From: Siphonobacter curvatus
GTDB lineage: Bacteria > Bacteroidota > Bacteroidia > Cytophagales > Spirosomataceae
Reading direction: 5' to 3'
NCBI RefSeq assembly: GCF_002943425.1
Contig: NZ_PTRA01000001.1
Coordinates: 2,170,001 to 2,234,000, forward strand
DNA: 64,000 bases
The notes beneath the pieces are model-generated. The model had not been told where the DNA came from. It did not search any database and saw nothing but the letters and a program-made list of their open reading frames with translations. Of this stretch, positions 55,531 through 64,000 are shown piece after piece. Numbering within the stretch: the first letter of the stretch is position 1; every line of letters starts with the position of its first letter. A program made the translations under genes and the position numbers.

Positions 55531-55535
55531 CTTTT

Positions 55536-55567
55536 AAAGGTTACGTTGCGAAACGTAACCTTTTTTT
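55536..55567 (+). terminator. tRNA-Thr terminator
   Basis: Perfect 12-bp stem (55536-55547, 55552-55563) with a GCGA loop and a run of T. It ends the tRNA transcript and may also serve the convergent CDF gene. Confidence 0.85.
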
Positions 55568-55583
55568 ATTGCCTGTGGTGGAA

Positions 55584-56495
55584 TTAATGATGGTGATGGG
55601 TATCCAGGCAGGGGTCGTCCGGGCTTTCCGTTTCGAGCGTAGCATGTTGGATGGACAAGTGTTCCAGCGAATGCCGCAGCTCCTGTTTGACCTGGTACAG
55701 TTCAGTACCATTCAGTTCAGTAGCTATAACCACGTGGGCCGTTAACGCATTTTCGGTTGTACTCATGGCCCAGATGTGCAGGTGGTGGACATCGAGTACC
55801 GCAGGATTTTTCAGCATTTGGTTTCGGATGGTTTCTGGGTTCACGTTAGCAGGCACCCCATCCAGCGACAGCACCAAGCTATCCCGCAAGAGAGACCAAG
55901 TACTCGCTACGACCACCACGGCTACAACCAGACCAAGCACCGGATCCAGCCAGTACCAGTTCAGTCGGGGCATCAGTAAGCCCGCGACGACTACGGCGGC
56001 TGAAACCAAGGCGTCAGCCATCAGGTGTAGATAAGCTCCCTTCACATTCAAATCGTGTTCTTTCTGCCGGAAAAACAACAGAGCCGTCAGCGTGTTAATG
56101 ACAATCCCAATCCCAGCTACCAGGGCAATAGTATCACCGGGTACGGTTTGGGGACTGTAAAAACGTTGAATGGCTTCGTAGCCAATACCACCCATGGCCA
56201 CCAGTAGTAGTACGGCGTTACCTAGCGATACCAGAACAGTGCTTTTTTGAAATCCGTAAGTAAAACGGGACGTTGGCTGAGCTTTGGCCAGTCGAAAAGC
56301 TAACATCGACAGCAACAATCCCGCTACGTCCATCAAATTATGCCCTGCATCCGTAAGTAGAGCTAAGGAGTCGGTATACAAACCTGCCGCTGCTTCGACG
56401 AGTACGAAGGCCGCATTCAGTCCAATCCCCACTTTGAACGCCCGATTGATTTCGGCAGGGGCATGGCTGTGGCTGTGATCGTGGGAGTGACCCAT
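55584..56495 (-). CDS. czcD: Cation diffusion facilitator, CzcD/ZitB-like zinc exporter
   Basis: 303 residues with six membrane helices. Both ends are His-rich (GHSHDHSHSH at the start, HHHH at the end), typical of metal-binding tails. The transport site is visible in LLTDAGHNLMDVAG (helix 2) and HLMADALVSAAVVVAG (helix 5), the paired HxxxD/DxxxD motif of zinc-type CDF proteins. The cytoplasmic C-terminal domain includes VHHLHIWAMSTTENALTAHV, the standard dimeric metal-sensing fold. It exports Zn2+ (perhaps Cd2+, Co2+) in exchange for protons. It is divergent from the Cys/His-rich lipoprotein gene. Confidence 0.92.
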   Translation of the reverse strand: MGHSHDHSHSHAPAEINRAFKVGIGLNAAFVLVEAAAGLYTDSLALLTDAGHNLMDVAGLLLSMLAFRLAKAQPTSRFTYGFQKSTVLVSLGNAVLLLVAMGGIGYEAIQRFYSPQTVPGDTIALVAGIGIVINTLTALLFFRQKEHDLNVKGAYLHLMADALVSAAVVVAGLLMPRLNWYWLDPVLGLVVAVVVVASTWSLLRDSLVLSLDGVPANVNPETIRNQMLKNPAVLDVHHLHIWAMSTTENALTAHVVIATELNGTELYQVKQELRHSLEHLSIQHATLETESPDDPCLDTHHHH

Positions 56496-56661
56496 TCGCT
56501 AAGTGTTTAAGGGGTTACGTATAATCTTTTTATTACTTTGCCGTAAAAGTATCGTCAGGAATCGTGCAACAGGGAATCAAAAAGAGGGTTTGTGAAGAAA
56601 GTTCAGTTTGATGTACGCTTGCCTTTTCTTCGCTCGTTGCTAAGCTTATAACTTGTACTGT

Positions 56662-56946
56662 ATGAAATCAATTATTAACGGGGTGCTGCTTACCGGACTT
56701 GCGGGGCTACTCAGTTCGTGCTGGGCACCTAAGTGTCCGATGAAAAGTTGTCACGTAAAAATGGAGCACCGTCACGAAGGAAGGATTTACCGGGGTAGTT
56801 CCATTTTCGCTTCGCCTACGCACAGCTTTGGCTGGAAGATGAAAAACGCGAGGGGCGAAGCTGAAGAAAAATCACTGTATCGGGAGAACAAAGATCCTAA
56901 AACCAAGAAGAAGTTTAAAAAACTACTTCCCTGGGAAAAAGTATAG
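56662..56946 (+). CDS. Small Cys/His-rich lipoprotein
   Basis: 94 residues from ATG 56662 (TTG 56653 is in frame). The signal ends in a lipobox, LLSSC. Just behind it lies a Cys/His-rich stretch: WAPKCPMKSCHVKMEHRHEG, with two more Cys and three His in 20 residues. The tail is basic (DPKTKKKFKKLLPWEKV). It should be membrane-anchored with a possible metal- or thiol-binding N-terminal loop. No family was recognised with confidence. It lies divergent from the zinc exporter, 166 bases apart, which makes a metal role attractive but unproven, and 211 bases before gyrA. Confidence 0.65.
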   Translation: MKSIINGVLLTGLAGLLSSCWAPKCPMKSCHVKMEHRHEGRIYRGSSIFASPTHSFGWKMKNARGEAEEKSLYRENKDPKTKKKFKKLLPWEKV

Positions 56947-57070
56947 GCGAAAACAGAAGGCCCGTGAGCGTGGAAAAAAGGCCAAATCAGGCCCTTTGTC
57001 TTGCCGTTGGTGTATTCTTTTAAAAATACAAATAATAACGTCTCAGCGGGCCTGATTTGTTGGGTAAATC

Positions 57071-57102
57071 TTTGAAAAAACGGCAAAAAATCAGTATTTT
57101 TG
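57071..57102 (+). promoter_or_regulatory. gyrA promoter
   Basis: TTTG at 57071-57074, 20 bases, then TATTTTTG at 57095-57102: an exact Bacteroidota consensus, 55 bases before the ATG. Confidence 0.75.
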
Positions 57103-57157
57103 GTACTTCTTACATAGAATCCCTCATTTGATCGGGAAATTCTGCAATTGATTTAAA

Positions 57158-59800
57158 ATGGCTGAAACTACAGAAGACCATCTGCCCGAAAACAGTAACT
57201 CAGGTAACATTATTCCCATTAACATCGAGGACGAAATGCGAGGTGCCTACATCGATTATTCGATGTCGGTTATCGTGTCGCGTGCCTTACCCGACGTACG
57301 GGACGGCTTGAAGCCCGTACACCGCCGGGTGCTTTTTGGGATGGACGAGTTGGGCGTTAATTACAATCGAGCACATAAGAAATCAGCCCGTATTGTTGGA
57401 GAAGTTTTAGGTAAATACCACCCGCACGGGGATTCCTCGGTCTACGATACCATGGTACGTATGGCCCAGGACTGGTCCCTGCGATATCCGTTGGTGGACG
57501 GCCAGGGTAACTTTGGTTCGATTGACGGCGATTCACCGGCGGCGATGCGTTATACGGAAGCCCGTCTGAAACGGATCGCCGAAGAAATGTTAGCCGATTT
57601 GGGTAAAGAAACGGTTGACTTTCAGAACAACTTCGATGATTCGTTGCAGGAACCCACGGTAATGCCCGCTAAAATCCCGAACCTGTTACTGAATGGTTCA
57701 GCCGGGATTGCGGTGGGTATGGCCACTAACATGGCTCCGCATAACCTGACGGAAGTAGTGGATGGCATTGCCGCCTACGTAGATAATCCGGAGATTACGA
57801 TTGCCGAACTGATGCACCACATCAAAGGCCCCGATTTTCCAACGGGTGGTACTATTTACGGTTTAAGTGGAATCAAGAATGCGTTTGAAACGGGCCGGGG
57901 GCGTATCGTCATCCGGGCCAATGCTACGTTCGAGCAAACCAAGACGGGCAAGGATCAGATCGTGGTGACGGATATGCCGTACCAGGTCAATAAAGCCGTT
58001 CTTCAGGAAAAAATTGCCGAACTGGTTGAAGATAAAAAGCTGGAAGGAATTTCAGCCATTCGCGATGAAAGCTCCAACCGCGAAGGCATTCGTCTGGTGA
58101 TTGAGCTGAAACGGGATGCCGTACCCAATGTGGTACTGAATAACCTGTACAAGCATACACCCCTGCAAACGGCGTTCAGTGTTAATAATGTGGCTCTGGT
58201 GAAGGGTCGTCCGATGACGCTCAACCTCAAAGACATGATTCGACATTACGTCGAACACCGTCTGGATGTGATCGTTCGCCGGACGCGTTACGATCTGAAG
58301 GAAGCTCGCAAGCGGGCTCACATTCTGGAAGGTCTGCTGGTCGCCCTGGATCACCTCGATGCCGTTATTGCCCTGATTCGTAGTTCACGCGATCCGGAAG
58401 TAGCGAAAGCTGGATTGATGAATGGATCCTTCATGACAACCGCTCAACGCGAGGCGTTCCTGAATAATCCGGATCGTAGTCTGCAGATCGTTGATACCTT
58501 CAAAAATGAGGGAGCAAATAACCTCGTTCTGAGTGAAGCACAGGCCCGGGCTATTCTGGATATGCGTCTGCAACGTCTGACGGGTCTGGAACGTGATAAG
58601 ATTCAGGAAGAATACAACGAGCTGATGCGTTTCATCGCTGACATGGAAGACATCCTGGCTCGCCCCGAACGTCAGTACCAGGTCATCAAAGACGATCTGA
58701 CCGAGCTACGGGCCCGCTACGGCGATGAACGTCGCACGCAGATCTCGCACGCGGACGACGAACTGTCTATTGAAGACATGATTGCCGATGAAGAAATGCT
58801 CATTACCATTTCTTCGCAAGGCTATATCAAGCGTACGCCACTGGTGGAGTATCGGACGCAAAGTCGCGGGGGCGTCGGAGCCCGGGGGGTCAAAACTAAG
58901 GACGACGATTTCACCGAGCACCTCTTTACGGCAACCATGCACAATTACCTGCTGTTCTTTACCGACACGGGTAAATGCTTCTGGTTACGCGTATTCAACG
59001 TTCCCGAAGGGAACAAAGTAGCCAAAGGACGTCCCATTCAGAACTTGCTCAACATTGAAGCAGGGGATAAAATTCGGGCGGTCATCAACGTGAAAACGCT
59101 GACGGATCCGGATTACATCAACAATAACTTCATTGTGATGTGTACGGAACAGGGTACGGTGAAGAAAACTTCGCTGGAAGCTTATTCACGTCCCCGTCAG
59201 AACGGAATCATCGCCGTGAATATCAACGAGGGTGACCGTCTGCTCGATGTAGCTCTGACCAACGGTAACAACGAAATTATTATCGCCGTTGATGCCGGAC
59301 GTGCAGTACGCTTCAATGAGGAAAAAGTTCGTCCGATGGGACGTACGGCTACCGGCGTGAAAGGCGTTGAACTGGCCGACGATGAAAAAGTAATTGGCAT
59401 GGTGTGTGTAGTCGATCCGGCTACGGCCCAGCTACTGGTGGTTTCCGAACAAGGCTACGGCAAACGCTCGGATATCGAAGAGTACCGTCTGACCAACCGC
59501 GGAGCGAAGGGCGTAACTACCCTGAAAGTAACCGACAAGACTGGTAAACTGGTCGCCATCAAGCAAGTAAGTGACCGGGATGATTTGATGATCATAAATC
59601 GTTCGGGTCTGGCTATTCGCTTTGCAGTGGCCGATCTCCGGGTCATGGGTCGCAATACGCAGGGCGTCCGCCTGATTAATCTACGCAACGGAGATGAGAT
59701 TTCGTCGATTACCAAAATCGAAAATGAAGAGCTCATCGAAGGGGTAGAGCAGGAGGGGGAACAGCCCACAACGCCGCCGGAAGAATCAACGGAGGCATGA
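57158..59800 (+). CDS. gyrA: DNA gyrase subunit A
   Basis: 880 residues. The breakage-reunion domain is complete: [33 protein letters not shown], then Tyr132 in [10 protein letters not shown] as the catalytic tyrosine (E. coli Tyr122). Ser93 and Asp97 stand at the positions of E. coli Ser83 and Asp87 and are unchanged from the quinolone-sensitive form. The C-terminal half is a six-bladed beta-pinwheel; its GyrA box, [10 protein letters not shown], is a variant of QRRGGKG, retaining the shape but losing two basic residues. A short acidic tail ([16 protein letters not shown]) ends it. It works with GyrB, not in the window. Confidence 0.97.
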   Translation: MAETTEDHLPENSNSGNIIPINIEDEMRGAYIDYSMSVIVSRALPDVRDGLKPVHRRVLFGMDELGVNYNRAHKKSARIVGEVLGKYHPHGDSSVYDTMVRMAQDWSLRYPLVDGQGNFGSIDGDSPAAMRYTEARLKRIAEEMLADLGKETVDFQNNFDDSLQEPTVMPAKIPNLLLNGSAGIAVGMATNMAPHNLTEVVDGIAAYVDNPEITIAELMHHIKGPDFPTGGTIYGLSGIKNAFETGRGRIVIRANATFEQTKTGKDQIVVTDMPYQVNKAVLQEKIAELVEDKKLEGISAIRDESSNREGIRLVIELKRDAVPNVVLNNLYKHTPLQTAFSVNNVALVKGRPMTLNLKDMIRHYVEHRLDVIVRRTRYDLKEARKRAHILEGLLVALDHLDAVIALIRSSRDPEVAKAGLMNGSFMTTAQREAFLNNPDRSLQIVDTFKNEGANNLVLSEAQARAILDMRLQRLTGLERDKIQEEYNELMRFIADMEDILARPERQYQVIKDDLTELRARYGDERRTQISHADDELSIEDMIADEEMLITISSQGYIKRTPLVEYRTQSRGGVGARGVKTKDDDFTEHLFTATMHNYLLFFTDTGKCFWLRVFNVPEGNKVAKGRPIQNLLNIEAGDKIRAVINVKTLTDPDYINNNFIVMCTEQGTVKKTSLEAYSRPRQNGIIAVNINEGDRLLDVALTNGNNEIIIAVDAGRAVRFNEEKVRPMGRTATGVKGVELADDEKVIGMVCVVDPATAQLLVVSEQGYGKRSDIEEYRLTNRGAKGVTTLKVTDKTGKLVAIKQVSDRDDLMIINRSGLAIRFAVADLRVMGRNTQGVRLINLRNGDEISSITKIENEELIEGVEQEGEQPTTPPEESTEA

Positions 59801-59808
59801 TTTTTTTG

Positions 59809-59840
59809 AACCTTGGGGATTAGTCTCCAAGGTTTTTTTA
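59809..59840 (+). terminator. gyrA terminator
   Basis: 10-bp stem with one wobble (59809-59818, 59825-59834), 6-base loop, followed by TTTTTA. The stem starts eight bases after the stop codon. Confidence 0.8.
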
Positions 59841-59964
59841 TTCGGGTATACCTTTGCTCGTTTCGGGAAGTGTACACCAAATCTATTCCTGTGTACGTTT
59901 TCTTGAAAGCTAGAAAATCCTTTACTTCGCACAGAAAAGCAACTAAACCAAAATTAGTAGTACA

Positions 59965-61437
59965 ATGAATAAACTCATTCTTCCGGCCTTTTTAGGCCTG
60001 TTATCAGCAACCGCCTACGGCCAGAACAGTGCATTATCGGCAATGGAAAGCGGTAAGCTCGACAAAGCAAAGGAGGAGATAGATAAAGCGGTTCAGGACC
60101 CTAAGTCAGGTGCTAAGCCTAAAACCTGGTTGGTAAAAGGTCAGGTATACGAAGCACTGTCTACGGATAAAAATTTGGCAGGTCTTGATTCGATGTCTTC
60201 TCTATCGGCTTACGAAGCTTACAAAAAAGCGATCGAACTGGATACGAAAGAAGGCAAACAGGGAAGCACGGCGAAAGATGCTCAGAAAGCCATTACCATG
60301 GCTCCTGATGCAAAAGAGAAAGTTCGGTTGTACTACGGTTTGATCGGACAGGGGAATGCTAAGTACCAGAACAAAAACTTCCCCGATGCTCTGAAGCTGT
60401 TGAAAACGGCGATGGAAGTTGATCCGAAAGATAGTACAGCCGCGATGTTCACGGGTATTGTAGCTCAGCAAACGGGTGACAATGCAACGGCGAAAGAAGG
60501 TTTCGGAAAATATCTGGAATTAGGAGGTAAAGATCCGGTCATTTTCTACACGCTGTCAAACATTCACCGTACGGAGAAAAATGACAATGAGGCCATCAAG
60601 GTGCTTAATCAGGGTATTGCTGCCAATCCGGAAAGCAAGGATTTGAAAAATGAAAAAATCAACATCTATCTAAGCTCTGGACGTACAGATGAAGCAATCA
60701 ATGATTTGAAAGCTTTGGCGGATAAGGATCCGAACAACGTACAGAACGTGGTAAACCTGGCTATTTTGTACGATAACGCCGCTCAGACGACGCAAGAAGA
60801 GCTCAAGAAGTATGCTTCAGAAGCTCGGAAAGGTGGCGATTCAGAGAAAGCTGTTAAAACGGCCGAAGGTGATGTCAAACTGTACCAGGACGAAGTAACC
60901 CGTTTGTCAGCGGCCTTGAAGAAGAAGCCGACCGACAAAGAATTGAAACGTCAGCTGGGTGAGGTAAAAACGAAATTAGCCGATGCTCAGAAGAGTTTAG
61001 CTTCAGCTACTCAAGCGAAAGCAACCTCTGATCAGGCCAATGCGGGCAAAGTAGCCGAAGCAAAAGCCAAAGTAGCGGAGCTTACCAAGAAATTGGATGA
61101 GCAAAAAGGTCAGGCGAAAGCAGGTTACGAGAAAGCTTTGCAAATTGAGCCTAACAACTTCGACGCCAACTATAACATGGGCGTATATTACTTTAACGAA
61201 GGTGTACAGGTGAAGAGCAAAGTAGATGCCATGGATATGGCTTCTTACAATAAAGAAGGTAAAGCTGTAGAAGAAGAAACCGTAGCGAAGTTCAAGCAAG
61301 CGTTACCGTATTTCGAAAAAGCCTGGGCCGTTAAGCAGGAAGAAGCATTAAAGACTAACTTGCTGCAAACGTACAACATCCTGAAGCAATTGGATAAAGG
61401 CACCAACTACGACGCGAAAATTGCCGCTCTGCAGTAA
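59965..61437 (+). CDS. Exported TPR protein with coiled-coil segment
   Basis: 490 residues. A signal peptide (LPAFLGLLSATAYGQ) precedes TPR repeats at about 20-270, recognisable by KTWLVKGQVYEALS, YYGLIGQGNAKYQNKNFPDA and AAMFTGIVAQQTGDNATA. A charged coiled coil rich in Ala, Lys and Glu lies at about 300-385 (ELKRQLGEVKTKLADAQKSL), and more TPR follow (GYEKALQIEPNNFDANYNMG...YFEKAW). It is a periplasmic scaffold-like protein; no enzymatic domain is seen. It follows gyrA after a terminator and ends in a strong terminator of its own. Its partners are unknown. Confidence 0.87.
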   Translation: MNKLILPAFLGLLSATAYGQNSALSAMESGKLDKAKEEIDKAVQDPKSGAKPKTWLVKGQVYEALSTDKNLAGLDSMSSLSAYEAYKKAIELDTKEGKQGSTAKDAQKAITMAPDAKEKVRLYYGLIGQGNAKYQNKNFPDALKLLKTAMEVDPKDSTAAMFTGIVAQQTGDNATAKEGFGKYLELGGKDPVIFYTLSNIHRTEKNDNEAIKVLNQGIAANPESKDLKNEKINIYLSSGRTDEAINDLKALADKDPNNVQNVVNLAILYDNAAQTTQEELKKYASEARKGGDSEKAVKTAEGDVKLYQDEVTRLSAALKKKPTDKELKRQLGEVKTKLADAQKSLASATQAKATSDQANAGKVAEAKAKVAELTKKLDEQKGQAKAGYEKALQIEPNNFDANYNMGVYYFNEGVQVKSKVDAMDMASYNKEGKAVEEETVAKFKQALPYFEKAWAVKQEEALKTNLLQTYNILKQLDKGTNYDAKIAALQ

Positions 61438-61461
61438 TCATTTCAATTCATACGTTGGTAA

Positions 61462-61500
61462 TAAAAAAAGCTCTGCGAGAATTTCGCAGAGCTTTTTTTA
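61462..61500 (+). terminator. Terminator of the TPR gene
   Basis: 17-bp perfect stem (61462-61478, 61484-61500), 5-base loop; the right arm carries a run of T. Confidence 0.9.
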
Positions 61501-61939
61501 TTACTCAGTTAGCTATATGAGGGATTGTTATCTAGCTGTAGGGCATATGCAATTTGATTTATTTAACATAATATAAATTATAAAACAAGTATAAGTAGTT
61601 GATAATAAGGGTGTATCGGGCTATTTGACTGGTATATATTTGTATAAGAAATAAAGGCTAGCATCGTTTAGAATCCTAACCTAGCAAAAAGAAAAAGATT
61701 GAAAAAGAAATCGATCAGGAAGGCCAGCTGAGAGTTTTAATGAATGTTCCGAGCTGAAAAAATTTATTGCACGAATCGAATCCTACGTAGTAATACGAAA
61801 TGCATCAGCTATTTAACGTAATCATTAAACGGGTTGCAGCGTGTGGTTGCTTTCGGAAATACATTTCAATCAACTATCCGGTGGCTATGGCTTATGGTAA
61901 TCTTGAATTGAAGACGTATCGGCACGATATGATATAGCC

Positions 61940-62023
61940 ATGTTGGCATTTCTTAAGGATCGTAGCGAACATTTTATTGAAGTTGAATCATTCGTCGCTG
62001 CAATCAAGAAGATCGGTCTGTAG
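61940..62023 (+). pseudogene. Possible C-terminal remnant of a plus-strand gene
   Basis: A short frame starting with an ATG at 61940 encodes MLAFLKDRSEHFIEVES and FVAAIKKIGL and stops at 62021-62023. The stop lies inside the left arm of the hairpin at 62018-62054, just as intact genes of this window end. The DNA upstream has stops in all frames. This suggests the tail of a decayed gene with its terminator kept. A tiny real gene is the alternative. Confidence 0.35.
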
Positions 62024-62054
62024 ACTGGTGACAACAGACATCACCAGTCTACAG
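62018..62054 (-). terminator. Terminator of the pyrophosphohydrolase gene, possibly bidirectional
   Basis: Perfect 14-bp stem (62018-62031, 62041-62054) with a 9-base loop, 10 bases past the minus-strand stop. The T tract is weak on both sides. Confidence 0.6.
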
Positions 62055-62064
62055 GTGAAGAGAC

Positions 62065-62538
62065 TTATCCTTCCTGTAAAATGGATTCCAGGTCAGCCGG
62101 CGAGTAATTAACGGATTTGAGCGTCTTATGATCTGATTTACGATAGACGAGCCATTTACCATTATCTTCATGATAGGCGGCCTCTGTACCATCCTTTGCC
62201 AAGTAGAATTCGACGGTAGCCTGAGCTTCGGCTTCAGTAGAGCAGGCCTTGCTCATATTGGAGCGGTGTACCTCGTTGAAAAGCTCTACAAACTTCTCTC
62301 CCAGACCAAATTCCAGTACCGCTCCCGAAAGCACGTACTGTAAATCACACAAAGCATCGGCTACGCCCACGAGGTCATTCGCCTCTACGGCTTCCCAAAA
62401 TTCTTTGAGTTCCTCCGCTAATAAGGCGTACCGAAGTTTTGATCTTTGTTCGGAGGGGATCTGTGGATCATCTAGTACTGGAGCATGAAAAGTACGATGA
62501 AATTCAGCTACTTGTTGAAGAGAATTAAGTTGATCCAT
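62065..62538 (-). CDS. MazG-like nucleotide pyrophosphohydrolase
   Basis: 157 residues. The all-alpha NTP-pyrophosphohydrolase metal site is clear: ALLAEELKEFWEAVEANDLVGVADALCDL gives the EExxE and ExxD/DxxxD pattern in residues about 37-66. The rest is a small C-terminal domain (AAYHEDNGKWLVYRKSDHKT), as in phosphoribosyl-ATP pyrophosphohydrolase-like house-cleaning proteins of bacteria and phages. It should hydrolyse non-canonical NTPs or dNTPs; the exact substrate is unknown. It stands alone. Confidence 0.85.
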   Translation of the reverse strand: MDQLNSLQQVAEFHRTFHAPVLDDPQIPSEQRSKLRYALLAEELKEFWEAVEANDLVGVADALCDLQYVLSGAVLEFGLGEKFVELFNEVHRSNMSKACSTEAEAQATVEFYLAKDGTEAAYHEDNGKWLVYRKSDHKTLKSVNYSPADLESILQEG

Positions 62539-62695
62539 GTTGTATAATAACCTACTTTATGTTTAATAAGCGTTTTATTAAGAGGAAGCAGAGCCTTTAT
62601 TTACTGATCAAATGTCCTGCTTGATGCATCAAATATACGCTTCCCTCCCGCCCTTTTCCCAGCTTTCCTCACCCTCAGCTTTGTAAGCCTACCCC

Positions 62696-62756
62696 GTTCC
62701 ACGGCATGGAGATAGCTAACTTATTAGCTATTAACGAGTTACGATTCACGTGGAAC
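62696..62756. repeat. Nested inverted repeat
   Basis: Outer 8-bp arms (GTTCCACG at 62696-62703 and CGTGGAAC at 62749-62756) enclose an inner 8-bp hairpin (62712-62719, 62724-62731, loop CTTA). Both are perfect. No T tract follows. Confidence 0.45.
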
Positions 62757-63475
62757 AGTTATTTTTTTGCAATAAGTAATGCATTGATAAATAGGCATTT
62801 ACATAGAGGTCCCTCAATGATCCCTGTATTATTTTAATAGCCCTTGGAAAGTCTGTTTATACCTTTATCCATTGATTGTAAGCCCAATGGATTTGAACTA
62901 TATCTCACTATAGGCCTAGCGTTTTGATGATTGAAACGGATCTCATGCAGATGTAACGGCCTACTGTATTAATATTTTTCTTTTATCAAGAGAAGATTTA
63001 GTGCGTACGGGTTAGCTATGAAAAGAGCCTCGTTTTTGTCCATCTAATTTCAGGAATTTTTTCCAGAACGCACGCTGTGTGCTATGACCCCTTTATATAG
63101 GATCGTTCGTAGCTCTACCAAGCTATGGCTGGTGATTAATAAGATCAATCCAGCGTGACAAATAAGTGCAAATTATCTGATGAATAACCTATGATTAGAC
63201 AGATGTCATAAGCCAGCTGTTCGATTCTTATACAAAAATGAATGAACTCGTGTAGGTTATTACTCGTGTTGCCATTCATCATCAGGCAATCATACTTTAG
63301 CCCTTTAAAGGCGTCACCTTATGAAGTTAACTACACATGGAGTCTGAGTCCAGTAACCCGGCACGAGAGACCTTCTAGGAAAAGTAGTGACCGAGCTCAT
63401 CAAGCAGCTAGTATCTCCAATCCACTCGCTTCGCTATTCAGAATCGTAAAATTTCATAAACGAACCTATATTAAA

Positions 63476-63503
63476 TGAATATTCATTTTTTAATGAACAT
63501 TCA
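63476..63503. promoter_or_regulatory. Two 10-base palindromes downstream of the XRE gene
   Basis: TGAATATTCA (63476-63485) and TGAACATTCA (63494-63503) are 8 bases apart, one a variant of the other. Together they can also pair as a hairpin with one mismatch, so they may be a weak terminator of the minus-strand gene or a double operator. Confidence 0.35.
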
Positions 63504-63533
63504 CTAATAGATAGTTAAACAGTCCGGACTTAC

Positions 63534-63944
63534 CTACATAATTTCCTGCCAGGTCTGATCAGAATAAAATACAATCATTTTGACGACATGTTTAGCATCA
63601 AAGGCATGATTATCGTCTACGCGAGAATGAGCTAGATCCGGCTTGCCTACGAATGCATTTCGTTTAGCGGATTCTGGAAGCTTTGCTGCGGCCGGAAATT
63701 CAGTAATAAAGGAAGCGGGCGTTTGGGCGATAGTTCGTTGTTCCGCCGAATCATCGCAAAGCCATTCATACGTAATTTCAGGATACTGCTTGACAACCTT
63801 TCGAGCAATATCCATACTGAGCCGGTTACGCTCAGAAAGAATATGAGAAATACTAGATCGGGGAATTCCGATCGTATCAGCAAATTGAGCAGCGGTTAAA
63901 TTTTTGGATTCCAGTAGATGAAGGATCTTCTCTTTGTCAGTCAT
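63534..63944 (-). CDS. XRE-type transcriptional regulator
   Basis: 136 residues. The N-terminal 55 form an XRE helix-turn-helix: MTDKEKILHLLESKNLTAAQ, FADTIGIPRSSISHILSERN and LSMDIARKVVKQYPEITYEWL. A short linker leads to a conserved C-terminal tail, KHVVKMIVFYSDQTWQEI, which recurs in a Bacteroidota subfamily of small regulators. It should bind DNA and repress nearby promoters. No target is adjacent; the gene faces a 1-kb empty stretch downstream and the window edge upstream. Confidence 0.88.
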   Translation of the reverse strand: MTDKEKILHLLESKNLTAAQFADTIGIPRSSISHILSERNRLSMDIARKVVKQYPEITYEWLCDDSAEQRTIAQTPASFITEFPAAAKLPESAKRNAFVGKPDLAHSRVDDNHAFDAKHVVKMIVFYSDQTWQEIM

Positions 63945-64000
63945 AAGAGTAACAATTGTGACTTATTACTGGATCAAAGGTATTTTACTTTTGTGAATTA

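Larger units (their letters stand above)
61438..62064. other. Spacer of about 630 bases with a probable remnant
   Basis: Holds the TPR gene terminator, an AT-rich stretch (61500-61680) and a short protein-like plus-strand frame near 61940-62023 that ends in a hairpin. No intact gene. Confidence 0.55.
62539..63533. other. Gene-free spacer of about 1 kb
   Basis: No credible gene. It holds a nested inverted repeat at 62696-62756 and paired 10-base palindromes at 63476-63503. A 78-codon frame at 63242-63478 has no protein-like features and is not called. Confidence 0.6.

Noticed and set aside
57401..57460. Quinolone-resistance change in GyrA
   Set aside because: Ser93 and Asp97 are the sensitive-type residues at the E. 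coli 83 and 87 positions.
63242..63478. 78-codon plus-strand frame
   Set aside because: Unlikely composition, no homology-like pattern and no promoter, in an otherwise empty stretch.

Overview
The window is a chromosomal stretch of a Bacteroidota bacterium, most likely Cytophagia (Spirosoma/Siphonobacter-like). The signs are a SusC/SusD pair, a PorE-type OmpA protein of the type IX secretion system, a Nudix-type regulator, YegD-like Hsp70, a BshB1-type bacillithiol deacetylase, promoters of the Bacteroidota form (TTTG, about 20 bases, TAnnTTTG) and a general lack of Shine-Dalgarno sequences before start codons. Many genes end in long, perfect hairpins. Taxonomy is inferred from gene content only.

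Layout. 0-4 kb: 3' part of a SusC-type TonB-dependent transporter and its SusD-type lipoprotein, closed by a 26-bp stem. 4.2-7.2 kb: AraC-type regulator, TetX-like FAD monooxygenase and a polytopic membrane protein. 7.5-18.3 kb: AlkB-type dioxygenase, a receiver protein lacking the phospho-acceptor Asp, a TPR histidine kinase, a serine hydrolase, an SDR enzyme, an acyltransferase and small proteins. This part is loosely packed, with AT-rich spacers, a likely gene remnant and a hairpin cluster that includes a strong small-RNA candidate. 18.4-23.7 kb: soluble PAS histidine kinase, single-domain receiver, YegD-like Hsp70. 23.9-28.3 kb: a PQQ-dehydrogenase/PKD/cytochrome c fusion divergent from a Nudix-type regulator with a palindromic site between them, then a lipoprotein with two TonB-plug-like repeats. 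28.3-29.5 kb: 1.2 kb with no gene but several hairpins. 29.5-35.8 kb: SatD-like protein, ferritin-like protein, LEA-2 lipoprotein, an unassigned protein, miaA, an RsiV/DUF3298-type lipoprotein, peptidase T.

36-61.4 kb is dense and conserved: citrate synthase, malic enzyme-phosphotransacetylase fusion, methyltransferase, GH43-like protein, FUSC-type membrane protein, queE, PorE-like protein, thioredoxin reductase, two tandem M23-LysM peptidases overlapping bshB1, an extradiol dioxygenase, a glycosyltransferase, pdxH, a DUF349 protein, tRNA-Thr(UGU), a zinc CDF exporter, a Cys/His-rich lipoprotein, gyrA and a TPR protein. 61.4-64 kb is sparse again: a remnant, a MazG-like pyrophosphohydrolase, 1 kb of apparently empty DNA and an XRE-type regulator.

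Working together: the SusCD pair imports an oligomer; citrate synthase and malic enzyme serve central carbon metabolism; trxB and bshB1 serve thiol redox balance; the M23 pair and the PorE-like protein belong to the envelope. The least explained parts are the small-RNA candidate near 17.4 kb, the second double-terminator region near 21.6 kb, the 28.3-29.5 kb block, the palindromes before the Nudix regulator and the plug-repeat lipoprotein, and the Glu-bearing receiver. No CRISPR array, insertion sequence, prophage or rRNA was seen.
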